A DNA stretch of 64,000 nucleotides from Nocardiopsis sp. N85 (GTDB taxonomy: Bacteria > Actinomycetota > Actinomycetes > Streptosporangiales > Streptosporangiaceae): positions 1 to 64,000 of the forward strand of contig NZ_JARBUT010000005.1 of the NCBI RefSeq assembly GCF_028882275.1. The letters are read 5' to 3'. Position 1 is the first letter of the stretch. Every line of letters starts with the position of its first letter. A program made the position numbers and the translations under genes. Below are positions 16,924 through 25,579 of this stretch, one piece after another. The notes beneath the pieces were generated by a model. It had not been told where the DNA came from. It worked only from the letters and a program-made list of their open reading frames with translations, and did no database searches.

Positions 16924-19527
16924 GTGGGACGAGGAAAACTCCGTGTCTACCTGGGATCGGCCCCCGGGGCGGGCACCACGCACAGTGCCCTGGCCGAGGC
17001 CGGGAGGCGGGCCGCGGACGGTGCGTCCGTGGTGGTCGCCGCGGTCGACACCCAACGCCGGGAGCGCACATCGGCGCTGCTCGACGCCTTGGAGACGGTC
17101 CCCCTTCACCCTTCGGGGTCGGTCGACACCGCGGCTGTGATATCTCGCACACCGAAGCTCGCGGTCGTGGACGACCTCGCCCGGCCCAACCCGGCCGGTT
17201 CGCCCAACCCGGCCCGCTGGCAGGACGTGGAGGAGCTCCTGGAGGCGGGGATCGACGTCCTGTCCACCGTGGGCATCCACCACCTGGAATCGCTCAACGA
17301 CGTCGTCCACCAGATCACCGGGGTCCGCCCCGACCGGACCGTCCCCGATCACGTGGTGCGCCGGGCCGCCGAGATCGAGCTCGTCGACATCACCCCCCAA
17401 GAACTGCGCCGACGCATGGCGCACGGCGACATCCACCCCGCCGAACGGGTCGACGCCGCCCTGTCCGACTACTACCGCGAGGGCAACCTGGCCGCGCTGC
17501 GCGAACTGGCGCTGCTGTGGACCGCCGACCAGGTCGAGGCGGGGTTGGCCCGGTACCGGGGCGAACACGAGATCCGTCGCACCTGGGAGGCCCGCGAACG
17601 GGTCGTCGTCGCGCTGACCGGCGGGCCCGAGGGGGAGACGCTGATCCGACGCGCGGCCCGGGTCGCGGCCCGCTCGCGCGGCGGGCATCCCCAGCCCAGC
17701 CACCTGTTGGCCGTGCACGTGATGCCCCCGAACGGAATGGCGCGGGCCCCGGGCGACGACCTGCTGCGACAGCGCCGGCTGCTCGCCGAACTCGGCGGTA
17801 CCTACCACCAGGTGGTCGCCAACGACGTGCCGACGGGGCTGCTCGAATTCGCGCGGGGGGTGCACGCCACACAGATCGTGCTGGGCTCTTCCCGGCGGCG
17901 CGCCTGGCAGTACGTGCTCGGTCCGGGCGTGGGCGCCATCGTCGCCCGCGAGTCCGGGGACATCGACGTGCACATCGTCACCCACGAGGAGGTGGGCAGC
18001 GGTCGCTGGCCGCTGCCGCCGCCGGGGCGGGGGCTGGGCGAACACCGCAGGCTCGCGGGGTGGTCGCTGGCGCTGCTGGCACCCACCCTGATGTCCCTGG
18101 TCCTGGCGCTGCCGTTGTTCTCCGACGGCGCCGCCGACGCGACGCTGCTCCTGCTCATCACGGTGTCCACGGCGGCGGTGGGGGGTCTGCGCCCCGCGTT
18201 GGTGTCGGCGCTGTGGAGTGCGATCCTGCTCACCGCCCTGCTGTCCCCGTTGCACGGGCGACCACCGATATCGGTCGACAACGTGCTGGCGCTCATCGCG
18301 TTCACGCTGGTGGGGACGTTGGTGGCGATGGTCGTGGAGATGGCCGCCCGGAGGGCGGCACAGGCGGCCCGGGCCCGGGCCGAGGCCGACGCCGTGACCC
18401 TGCTGGCGGGCAGCGTCCTGGCGGGCAATGAACCCCTGCACGCGCTGTTGCGGCGTATCCGGGAGACCTTCGGACAGCGCTCGGCGACGCTCTTGGAGCG
18501 GGTCGCCCCCTCCCACGAGGGCGACTCCGGCGACGACGAGGGCGAACCGCTGGACGGCGAACGCTGGCGTCCGGTGCACGGCGTCGGGAGCCCGGCCGCC
18601 GACTCCCCCGAGGAGGCGGACGTGCTGGTGTCGATCTCCGACACGTTGGCGCTGGCGTTGCGCGGGCGGGTGCTGCCGGCCGCCGACCGGGGGGTGCTGC
18701 GCGCGTTCGCGGCGCACATCGGGATCGCCCTGGAGCACCAGCGGCTGGAGTGGGACGCGGCGGAGGCGCGGCGGCAGGCGGCGGGCAACCGGATCCGCAC
18801 CGCCCTGTTGGCCGCGGTCTCCCACGATCTGCGCACCCCGCTCACCTCCATCAAGGCGAGCCTGTCGAGCCTGCGGGCGACCGACCTGGCGCTGACGGAG
18901 GAGGACCGGGAGGAACTGCTGGAGACCGTGGAGGAGTCCACGGATCGGCTCAACCGACTCATCGACAACCTGCTCGACATGAGCAGGGTGCACACCGACA
19001 GCGTGCGCCCCAAACTGTGCCCGGTGGGCCTGGAGGAGGTCGTGCCGATCACCCTGTTGGGGTTGCCGGGCGACGCGGTGACGGTGGACGTCCCCGACGG
19101 CCTGCCCCGGGTACTGGCCGACGCCGGCCTGCTGGAACGGGCGGTCGCCAACGTCGTCGCCAACGCGGTCCGGTACAACCCGGACCCGCGCGTCCCCGTG
19201 CTGGTGGCGGCGAGCGCGCACGGTGACAACGTGCAGTTGCGCGTGGTCGATCGCGGGCCGGGCGTTTCCGACGAGGGCAAGCAGCGGATGTTCGAGGCGT
19301 TCCAACGGCTCGGGGACGCGCCCCAGGGGACGGGGGTGGGTCTGGGGTTGGCGGTCGCCCGTGGTTTCGTGGAGGCGATGCACGGCACCCTCGCCCCGGA
19401 GGACACCCCGGGCGGCGGTTTGACGATGGTGTTCACACTGCGGGCGGTGGAGCCGGGCGTCGACGGTTCCGTCGGAGGCACGGACGACGAGAACGTGAGG
19501 GGGGCCGATGCGGGTCCTGGTCGTTGA
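16924..19527 (+). CDS. kdpD: KdpD-like sensor histidine kinase, Walker lysine missing
   Basis: 867 aa from a GTG at 16924 (VGRGKLRVYLG aligns with usual KdpD starts). Order: KdpD N-terminal ATP-binding-like domain (about 1-210), USP-like domain (about 220-355), four membrane helices (about 380-475), GAF-like region, then HisKA with SHDLRTPLTSIK (H634) and HATPase_c ending in GVGLGLAVARGF. The N-terminal P-loop reads GSAPGAGTT; the canonical GxxxGVGKT lysine is replaced by threonine (T18). It overlaps the response regulator gene by 20 bases. No kdpFABC genes are in the window, so its output is uncertain. Confidence 0.93.
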   Translation: MGRGKLRVYLGSAPGAGTTHSALAEAGRRAADGASVVVAAVDTQRRERTSALLDALETVPLHPSGSVDTAAVISRTPKLAVVDDLARPNPAGSPNPARWQDVEELLEAGIDVLSTVGIHHLESLNDVVHQITGVRPDRTVPDHVVRRAAEIELVDITPQELRRRMAHGDIHPAERVDAALSDYYREGNLAALRELALLWTADQVEAGLARYRGEHEIRRTWEARERVVVALTGGPEGETLIRRAARVAARSRGGHPQPSHLLAVHVMPPNGMARAPGDDLLRQRRLLAELGGTYHQVVANDVPTGLLEFARGVHATQIVLGSSRRRAWQYVLGPGVGAIVARESGDIDVHIVTHEEVGSGRWPLPPPGRGLGEHRRLAGWSLALLAPTLMSLVLALPLFSDGAADATLLLLITVSTAAVGGLRPALVSALWSAILLTALLSPLHGRPPISVDNVLALIAFTLVGTLVAMVVEMAARRAAQAARARAEADAVTLLAGSVLAGNEPLHALLRRIRETFGQRSATLLERVAPSHEGDSGDDEGEPLDGERWRPVHGVGSPAADSPEEADVLVSISDTLALALRGRVLPAADRGVLRAFAAHIGIALEHQRLEWDAAEARRQAAGNRIRTALLAAVSHDLRTPLTSIKASLSSLRATDLALTEEDREELLETVEESTDRLNRLIDNLLDMSRVHTDSVRPKLCPVGLEEVVPITLLGLPGDAVTVDVPDGLPRVLADAGLLERAVANVVANAVRYNPDPRVPVLVAASAHGDNVQLRVVDRGPGVSDEGKQRMFEAFQRLGDAPQGTGVGLGLAVARGFVEAMHGTLAPEDTPGGGLTMVFTLRAVEPGVDGSVGGTDDENVRGADAGPGR

Positions 19528-20185
19528 CGACGACATCCAGATCATCCGGGCGATGAAGATCAACCTGCGGGCGCGCGGGCACGACGTGGACACCGCGGGG
19601 GAGGGCGCCGACGCCCTGCGGTTGGCCGCCGAGCGGCACCCCGACGTGGTCCTGCTCGATCTGGGGCTGCCCGACATGGAGGGTCTGGACGTCATCCGTC
19701 GGCTGCGCGGCTGGTCCCAGGTCCCGATCATCGTGCTGTCCGCACGGCATTCGGCGGGTGAGAAGGTGCGCTGTCTGGACTCCGGCGCCGACGACTACGT
19801 CACCAAGCCGTTCGGGATGGACGAACTGCTGGCCCGGATGCGGGCGGCGGAACGGCGGTCGGTGCGGGGTGAGGAGGCGCCGGTGGTGCGCACCGCCTCC
19901 TTCAGCATCGATCTGGGCGCCAAGCGGGTGCTGCGCGACGACGAGGAGGTGCGGCTCACCCCCACCGAGTGGCACATCCTGGAGATCCTCGCCCGCAACG
20001 CCGGGCAGTTGGTGAGCCAGCGCCGGTTGCTGCACGACGTGTGGGGTCCCGCCTACCAGAGCGAGACCAACTACCTGCGGGTGTACATGGCGCAGCTGCG
20101 GCGCAAGCTCGAACCCGACCCCGGGCGGCCCCGGTATCTCATCACCGAGGCGGGCCGGGGGTACCGGTTCGAGAACACGTCCTGA
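19508..20185 (+). CDS. kdpE: KdpE-like OmpR-family response regulator
   Basis: 225 aa. Receiver domain with DDD at the N-terminus, phosphoacceptor D51 (VVLLDLGLPD), and TKPF lysine. The C-terminal winged helix contains LTPTEWHILEILARNAGQLV and ends with YLITEAGRGYRFEN. It is translationally coupled to the kinase. By family it would control a high-affinity K+ ATPase, but that target is not local. Confidence 0.95.
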   Translation: MRVLVVDDDIQIIRAMKINLRARGHDVDTAGEGADALRLAAERHPDVVLLDLGLPDMEGLDVIRRLRGWSQVPIIVLSARHSAGEKVRCLDSGADDYVTKPFGMDELLARMRAAERRSVRGEEAPVVRTASFSIDLGAKRVLRDDEEVRLTPTEWHILEILARNAGQLVSQRRLLHDVWGPAYQSETNYLRVYMAQLRRKLEPDPGRPRYLITEAGRGYRFENTS

Positions 20186-20195
20186 CCCGGCCGGG

Positions 20196-21128
20196 TCAGC
20201 GGACGGCGTAGGGCCTGCCCTCGGCGAGTTCCATGAGGACGTCGAACTCGTCCGTGCCGGCGTGGCCCCGGTTGACCTTGGCGACGGCCTGGCAGGGCGC
20301 GAAGGCGCGCACCCACGCCATCACCCGGTCGGCGTCCACCCCCATGACGGCGGCGAGGACGGTCACCCGGCGCTCCACCTCGTCGAGATCGGTGACCTTC
20401 CACACCGCCCAGTCCACCGCGTCCACGGCCCCGTCGCCCAGGCAGCCGCGCGGGTCCACGGCGACCAGGCCGCGGGGTCCCCCGTCGATGACGTTGCCGG
20501 GGTGCAGGTCCCCGTGGACGGGGACGACGTTCTCCCGGCCGTTGGCGAGGTCCCGGGCGCGCGCGAACCCGCGGTGCATCACCGAGGCGGGCACGACGTC
20601 GGCGGCGGGGCCCTCATTGCGTTCGCGTTCCCACTGGTCGAAGACGAACTGGACGCGGGAGGTCAGCGGCGGCAGTTCGCGGATCCGGGCGGATGGCGCC
20701 TCGACGGAGTGCAGGGCCGCGATGAGCGATCCGACCGTCTCCATGTCGGGGACCGTGCCCCCGGCCGCGACGGTGTCGCCCTCGATGCGCTCCATGAAGA
20801 CCGCGCCGCACCGGGGATCCAGGCCCCGGACCTCGGGGACCCGACCGGAGGGGGCCCACAGGCGCAGTAGGCCGGCCTCGGCGACGATCAGCCCGCTGTC
20901 CGGAGAGAGCTTGACCACGCCCTTGCGGCCGTCGACGTCCAGGACGTGGAGGACCACGGAGGTCCGGCCGTGGGGCGCGGGGCCCTCGACGGTCAGGCGC
21001 CACTCGGCGGCGAGTTTCTCGATGATGGCGGGCAGCTCTGTCAGCCATTCGCCGACGTGGACGCCGAAGCGCCGTTCCAGACGCCGGCGCTGCCGGTCAT
21101 CGACGAACTGCTTCGTGCCGTCGTTCAT
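20196..21128 (-). CDS. aminoglycoside/hydroxyurea-type phosphotransferase homologue
   Basis: 310 aa from ATG 21128 (AAGGTGGAT upstream). The kinase-like fold carries the catalytic loop VPVHGDLHPGNVI and the metal-binding segment GLVAVDPRGCLGD, as in the streptomycin 6-kinase/APH family (PF04655-like). ATP would phosphorylate a hydroxyl on an antibiotic or small molecule; the true substrate cannot be inferred. Convergent with kdpE with only 10 bases between, and no clear terminator. Confidence 0.85.
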   Translation of the reverse strand: MNDGTKQFVDDRQRRRLERRFGVHVGEWLTELPAIIEKLAAEWRLTVEGPAPHGRTSVVLHVLDVDGRKGVVKLSPDSGLIVAEAGLLRLWAPSGRVPEVRGLDPRCGAVFMERIEGDTVAAGGTVPDMETVGSLIAALHSVEAPSARIRELPPLTSRVQFVFDQWERERNEGPAADVVPASVMHRGFARARDLANGRENVVPVHGDLHPGNVIDGGPRGLVAVDPRGCLGDGAVDAVDWAVWKVTDLDEVERRVTVLAAVMGVDADRVMAWVRAFAPCQAVAKVNRGHAGTDEFDVLMELAEGRPYAVR

Positions 21129-21479
21129 ACATCCACCTTCGGTCCGCTCACGTCGATGCCTGTCGAGGTCGAGCCCCCGATCCGCGTGAGCGTGTTCGGG
21201 GCCCGGGCCGATACCGGTTCGTGTGTGCCGTCGACATCGGCCGCGCGGTCGTGAAGGGGCCGCGTCCAGGCGTTCCGTGCTCCGCCGGCACCGGCACGGG
21301 GCGAGGCCGCGTGCCGTGGGTGCGGGGAGTTCCCGCCCTAAGAGCACATACCCATCCCGTCGAAGGGGTAACGGACTCGGGCCGCGCCGGGTCCGGTTCG
21401 GCCCGTCCGATCACCCCATCGCCGCCCCGCGGAGCCGTGATGCCACTCCGGGTGGGGCCGGCGGGTCGTTCGGCGCGTC
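21129..21479. other. intergenic, nothing recognised
   Basis: About 350 bases with no convincing frame, RNA or strong hairpin. It separates the phosphotransferase start from the stop of the CbiX-like gene on the same strand. Confidence 0.4.
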
Positions 21480-22157
21480 TCAGGCCAGCCTCCCCTTGGC
21501 GGCCCGGTGCTGGGCCAAAAGCGTGTCGACCACCAGATCCGACGGCCACAGCGGCGCGGTGATCGCGGTGGCGTCGAGTCCCCGCAACAGGTCGAAGTCG
21601 GGGCCGTCCACGAGTCTCCAGGCGGCCACGGCCACCTTGTCCTGTCCGTCGCGACGCAGACGGTCGACGGCGTCGAACACCGAGGGCGCCCAGGTCCGCA
21701 GGTAGCCGACCTGGACCGGGGAGTTCAACCGGCGGCTGAGCATCCGCGCCACATCCATCACGACCTGGCGTTCCTCGGTGCCGGTGGTGCCGTCGGCGGC
21801 CAGGACCACGCCGTCCTTGACGCTCCACCCGGAGTCGGAGAGTCGGGTGGCCAGGTCGGCGACGATCGAGGGCACCGCGCCCAGGGGCGGGGTGTGACAG
21901 GAGTTCTCCAGTCGACCGAGGTCGAGACGGGAGAGGAGGTGGGCGCTGGCCACGTCGCCCCCGGCGACGAAGGCCGGGACGACCACCTTGGGACCGCGCA
22001 CCGAGCGCAGGGCGGCGGCGACCTCGGTGGGGCTACCGAAGGCGGCCTTGACGGGCGCCTCCCCCCGGTTCGCCACCGCTTCGGCCAGGCCGCACAGGGC
22101 CTCCCTTCGCTGGGCGTCACGCGAGTCATCGGCTACGAGGACCATCGTCGGGACCAT
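21480..22157 (-). CDS. CbiX/sirohydrochlorin chelatase-like protein
   Basis: 225 aa from ATG 22157, chosen because GGAG lies eight bases upstream. Two similar halves follow the chelatase layout: MVLVADDSRDAQRREALCGL with KVVVPAFVAGGDVASAHLLS, then VVLAADGTTGTEERQVVMDV with KVAVAAWRLVDGPDFDLLRG. The metal-ligand histidines usual in true CbiX/SirB are largely replaced (S or D in place of H after VLVAxG), so enzymatic chelation is doubtful. No siroheme or cobalamin genes are adjacent. Confidence 0.7.
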   Translation of the reverse strand: MVPTMVLVADDSRDAQRREALCGLAEAVANRGEAPVKAAFGSPTEVAAALRSVRGPKVVVPAFVAGGDVASAHLLSRLDLGRLENSCHTPPLGAVPSIVADLATRLSDSGWSVKDGVVLAADGTTGTEERQVVMDVARMLSRRLNSPVQVGYLRTWAPSVFDAVDRLRRDGQDKVAVAAWRLVDGPDFDLLRGLDATAITAPLWPSDLVVDTLLAQHRAAKGRLA

Positions 22158-22978
22158 GCGAGGCTCCTTCGTCGTCTTTCGGATCACTGCCGTTCTCCGG
22201 CGAGAGTAAAGGGGCACGGTTTCAGGGGAGTGGCCCCGTGTTACGCGCAGGAAAACAGCGGACAATGGCTGTGATGGTTATCGCCAGAGGATCTCTTGGT
22301 GAACCATAACAATCGCCGAAAAACCGGGGCGTGTCCACTTCTCCGAGCCGTGGTCTACACCTCATCGAATCCGTTATGGGGACGGGGTTTCGCGCACCCC
22401 GAGGCCCCGCCCCCCGGCAGGCCTGCGCAGATACCCCCGGAACCGGGCGACACACGGCGTTACCGGCCGGTAGGACATGACGAACGACACCCCCGATCAC
22501 ACCATCGAAGGGCATCCCGAAATGTGCCGGACAGTTCTCTGGAGAAATCCGAGGCAAAGAAATTCTCATGCATTCGCCCTGTGCGGATGCACGTGCCGCA
22601 GAATGTGCGCTCCGACACTGTCCGATATGAAAGCACAAATGGCACCGGGTACCGATTCATCACGGAACGTCCTGGCTTGTCCGTGACACGGAGCACACAG
22701 AAGTCGCTTCTCACATCACATGGCCACATGTCAAGGGTGTTTGCTCCCTTTTTAGAACCTGGACCGCGCACCACCACCGTGTAGGGACAGGGTGCGGGTG
22801 CGGCGCGATCACTTGCAATCGGCCCGAAAGGGCACTCACACTGAGAAGTGGAACACGGGTGTCACCACAGGCCCGGGGGTCGCACACGCCACTTCCGGCA
22901 CACCGGTCGCGGAGTCCTCCCCCGTACTTCGCGAGTCGTGTTCCATGGAAGCACCGCACTCGTCAGACTGGAGTGAGC
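22158..22978. other. long intergenic region with lower G+C core
   Basis: About 820 bases between divergent genes. The part 22480-22770 is visibly A/T-richer than anything nearby (for example GAGGCAAAGAAATTCTCATG and CCCTTTTTAGAACC). Frames of 100-160 codons exist on both strands but have neither family resemblance nor G/C third-position bias. It holds the inverted repeat at 22271-22310. It could be a regulatory region, a non-coding RNA or remnant foreign DNA. Confidence 0.45.
22271..22310. repeat. imperfect inverted repeat / hairpin
   Basis: ATGGTT (22274) pairs with AACCAT (22302), CGCCA with TGGTG, and GAG with CTC around a three-base loop. Short mismatched flanks extend the pairing to about 40 bases. 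It lies 115 bases upstream of the CbiX-like start. Candidate operator or structured leader. Confidence 0.5.
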
Positions 22979-23794
22979 ATGGCCGTCCACCCTCGGGTAC
23001 GGACACTCGCGCAGACCTTCCTCGACCACACCGACCGGGCCGCTCCCGGCCTGGTCGAAGGCCTCTACCTGACGGGTTCGGTGGCCTTGGGCGACTTCCG
23101 TCCGCACACCAGTGACGTCGACTTCGTCGTCGTCACCGCCGCGCGCCCCGGACCGGAGGAGACCGACCTGCTCCGGCACGCCCACGCCCGGACCCGCGTC
23201 GACGTCCCCCGCCCTCAGTTCAACGGCATCCACGTCACCTGGGACGACCTCGTCCGCGACCCGGCCTTCTGCGGCCCCGTCGCCTCGGTCACCGGTGGCC
23301 GGTTCCGCACCCACGCCACCGCCGACGTCAACCCGGTCACCTGGCACACCCTCGCCCGGCACGGGGTCACCGTGCGCGGCCCGCACCCGCTCGAACTCGA
23401 CGTCTGGGAGGAGCGCGAGGTCCTGCGCACCTGGTCGCTCGGCTCCCTCGACGAACACTGGAGCCGCTGGCGCGAGAAGGCCGGTCGACTGGTCACCCCG
23501 CGCGGCCTCGCCGCCCTCGGCTCACTCGCGCCGTCCTGGAGCGTGCTGAGCGTCAGCCGCCTGCACTTCACCCTCAAGACCGGGGAGATCACCTCCAAGT
23601 CCGGCGCCGGCGCCTACGCCCTGCACGCCTTCCCCGAGCGGTGGCAGCGCATCGTCAACGAGTGCCTGCGGGTCCGCCGCGGCGCCCACGCCCCCTCGCT
23701 GTACGAGAACGCCCTGGCCCGCCGCCGGGCCGCCCTGGACTACATCGAGATGGTCCTGGACGACGCCCTGCGCCCGGGTCTGACGACCGTCTGA
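22979..23794 (+). CDS. aminoglycoside adenylyltransferase-like nucleotidyltransferase
   Basis: 271 aa from ATG 22979 (GGAGTG upstream). The N-terminal nucleotidyltransferase core shows LYLTGSVALGDFRPHTSDVD with the GS and DxD metal ligands. The C-terminal helical half resembles the DUF4111/ANT(3'')-type proteins (TLKTGEITSKSGAGAYALHA, YENALARRRAALDYIEMVL). It would transfer AMP to a hydroxyl of an aminoglycoside or similar molecule. Resistance activity is unproven. It lies 43 bases upstream of peptide deformylase, perhaps co-transcribed. Confidence 0.85.
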   Translation: MAVHPRVRTLAQTFLDHTDRAAPGLVEGLYLTGSVALGDFRPHTSDVDFVVVTAARPGPEETDLLRHAHARTRVDVPRPQFNGIHVTWDDLVRDPAFCGPVASVTGGRFRTHATADVNPVTWHTLARHGVTVRGPHPLELDVWEEREVLRTWSLGSLDEHWSRWREKAGRLVTPRGLAALGSLAPSWSVLSVSRLHFTLKTGEITSKSGAGAYALHAFPERWQRIVNECLRVRRGAHAPSLYENALARRRAALDYIEMVLDDALRPGLTTV

Positions 23795-23837
23795 CCGGCC
23801 CGGAACACCGGTGTGGCGCAGCGACTACCCTGTGGGC

Positions 23838-24392
23838 ATGACCATGCGCCCCATCGTCCGCTTCGGCGATCCCGTTCTCGTCACCCCGACCACGCCCGTC
23901 ACCAAGTTCGATCGGCGCACCGAAGCCTTGGTCGAGGACCTGCTGGACACCGTCGAGGCCCCCGGCCGGGCCGGTGTCGCCGCCACCCAGATCGGGGTGG
24001 GCCTGCGCGTGTTCTCCTACAACGTCGAAGGGCGCATCGGCTACGTCATCAACCCCGAGCTCACCGAACTCTCGGAGGAGACCCAGGAGGGCGAGGAGGG
24101 CTGCCTGTCCATCCCCGGGCTCTGGTACCCGACGCGGCGGGCCATGCACGCCACCGTCACCGGGGTCGACCTGCGCAACGAACCCGTCACCGTGTCGGGC
24201 GAGGGCCTCATGGCGCGGGCCCTCCAGCACGAGACCCAGCATCTGGACGGGGTGCTCTACATCGACCGGCTCACCCCCGAGCTGCGCAGGCGGGCACTCC
24301 GCGACATCAGGCGTTCGGACTGGTTCATGCCCACCGACCCGGTGTCGTCCGGCGATGTCCGGCTGCCGAGCGCGTTCGGTGGCGCGGGCTGA
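23838..24392 (+). CDS. def: peptide deformylase
   Basis: 184 aa. All three metalloenzyme motifs are present: GVAATQIG (motif I), EGCLSIP (motif II, metal-binding Cys) and QHETQHLDG (HExxH). It removes the N-formyl group from nascent proteins. The start ATG at 23838 is the first fitting the family; ATG at 23844 is also possible. The gene has a non-essential-type neighbourhood (no fmt beside it), so it may be a second copy in the genome. Confidence 0.95.
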   Translation: MTMRPIVRFGDPVLVTPTTPVTKFDRRTEALVEDLLDTVEAPGRAGVAATQIGVGLRVFSYNVEGRIGYVINPELTELSEETQEGEEGCLSIPGLWYPTRRAMHATVTGVDLRNEPVTVSGEGLMARALQHETQHLDGVLYIDRLTPELRRRALRDIRRSDWFMPTDPVSSGDVRLPSAFGGAG

Positions 24393-24592
24393 ATCGGACG
24401 AATCCGGTCGCTCCGGTCCTCCGGGACGGGTATCTTCGGACACATCCCCGCGCACTCCCCCACAGTCACGTGAGTCAACGCACTAGGCATGTAACGCCAA
24501 GATCTCATAAGGTCTGCTGAGCATCCTCCGTCACGGCGCCCCCTGCGAGAGGCCGCGCCGCCGGATGCCCCCAGACCCTTCTCGGAGCAGAT

Positions 24593-25579
24593 ATGACATC
24601 CACGCCCCGTTTCCAGCGCGGTAGGCGCGCCGCGCTGTCCCTCTCTACCGCCGTCGTCGCCCTCCTCGTCGCACTGCCCGGGACCGCCCTGGCCGAACCC
24701 GATGACGACGAGGTGGACATCGAAGAACTGGAGCGGCGCGCCGAAGAACTGGAAGAGACCTACCAGGGCGAACTGTTGCAGTTCACGGAGATCAAGGATC
24801 GGGTCGAAAAGGCCGAGGAGGACCTGAAGGACGTCGAAGAACGTCTGGACGCCTCACGCTCCGGGGTGTCCACCATCGTGGCCACCCAGTACAAGAGCAG
24901 CAGCAACGGGTTCGACCCCTCCTTCTCGGTGATCTTCTCCAGTTCTCCCGAGGACCTGTACGGCGACGCCGCCACCCTCAACTACCTCGGGCAGACCCAG
25001 GCCGAGCAGATCTCCGGCCTCCTGGACACCCGCGACGAGGCCCAGGAGATCCGCGACGAGCTCGAAACGGAGCTCAAGGACGCCGACGACCTCATCGACG
25101 AGCTCGAAGAGAAGAAGGACGAGGTCGCGGCGAAGATCAAGAAGTACGAAGAGGAGCAGGTCCCCGAACCCGAGACCGAGACCGGTGGGGGCGGCGGCAC
25201 CGGCGGCATCCCGCAGAGCGCCGTCGGCAGCGGCTGGGAGCAGACCACCCCGCGCATGGCCGCGGTCCGCGACGAGATCATCCGCAACGTCGGTGTCCCG
25301 CTCCCCGTGAGCTGCTGGCGCAGTAGCGCCGACGACCACGGCGAGGGTCGGGCCTGCGACTTCATGGTGAGCTACGGCACCCACCCGACGGCGGACAACA
25401 AGGCGTGGGGACAGCGGATCGCCGATTACGCGATCAACAACGCCGACCGGCTCGGCGTGGAGTACGTGATCTGGGAGCAGAGGATCTGGCACTCGGCCAA
25501 CCGGCAGTGGCGGTTCATGAACGACCGGGGCGACCTCACCCAGAACCACTACGACCACGTGCACGTCACGGCGTACTGA
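24593..25579 (+). CDS. secreted coiled-coil protein with ARB_07466-like C-terminal domain
   Basis: 328 aa. A signal peptide covers residues 1-34 (LSLSTAVVALLVALPGTALA). An acidic coiled coil spans about 40-195, much like the N-terminal part of cell-wall NlpC/P60 hydrolases. After a Gly-rich linker (about 200-212) the C-terminal 115 residues show SCWRSSADDHGEGRACDFMV and NHYDHVHVTAY, a metal-ligand pattern like M15-type or ARB_07466 domains (H, D, HxH). It is probably a cell-wall-associated peptidoglycan-binding or hydrolytic protein. The 200-base leader (24393-24592) holds no riboswitch I can identify. The 3' end overlaps the convergent MFS gene by 14 bases. Confidence 0.8.
   Translation: MTSTPRFQRGRRAALSLSTAVVALLVALPGTALAEPDDDEVDIEELERRAEELEETYQGELLQFTEIKDRVEKAEEDLKDVEERLDASRSGVSTIVATQYKSSSNGFDPSFSVIFSSSPEDLYGDAATLNYLGQTQAEQISGLLDTRDEAQEIRDELETELKDADDLIDELEEKKDEVAAKIKKYEEEQVPEPETETGGGGGTGGIPQSAVGSGWEQTTPRMAAVRDEIIRNVGVPLPVSCWRSSADDHGEGRACDFMVSYGTHPTADNKAWGQRIADYAINNADRLGVEYVIWEQRIWHSANRQWRFMNDRGDLTQNHYDHVHVTAY

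Noticed and set aside
16408..19731. 1107-codon minus-strand frame
   Set aside because: Antisense shadow of the kdpD gene, produced by high G+C; no family resemblance.
22222..22784. Open frames of 138 and 162 codons in the A/T-rich gap
   Set aside because: No ribosome site, no family resemblance and no third-position G/C bias.
20196..23794. Phosphotransferase and adenylyltransferase homologues as an antibiotic-resistance island
   Set aside because: They are not adjacent, lack mobile-element signs and have ordinary host composition; both families have many chromosomal members with unknown substrates.
24393..24592. Possible c-di-AMP (ydaO-type) riboswitch before the secreted coiled-coil gene
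   Set aside because: Such riboswitches often precede cell-wall hydrolase genes, but I could not find the conserved core or pairing pattern.
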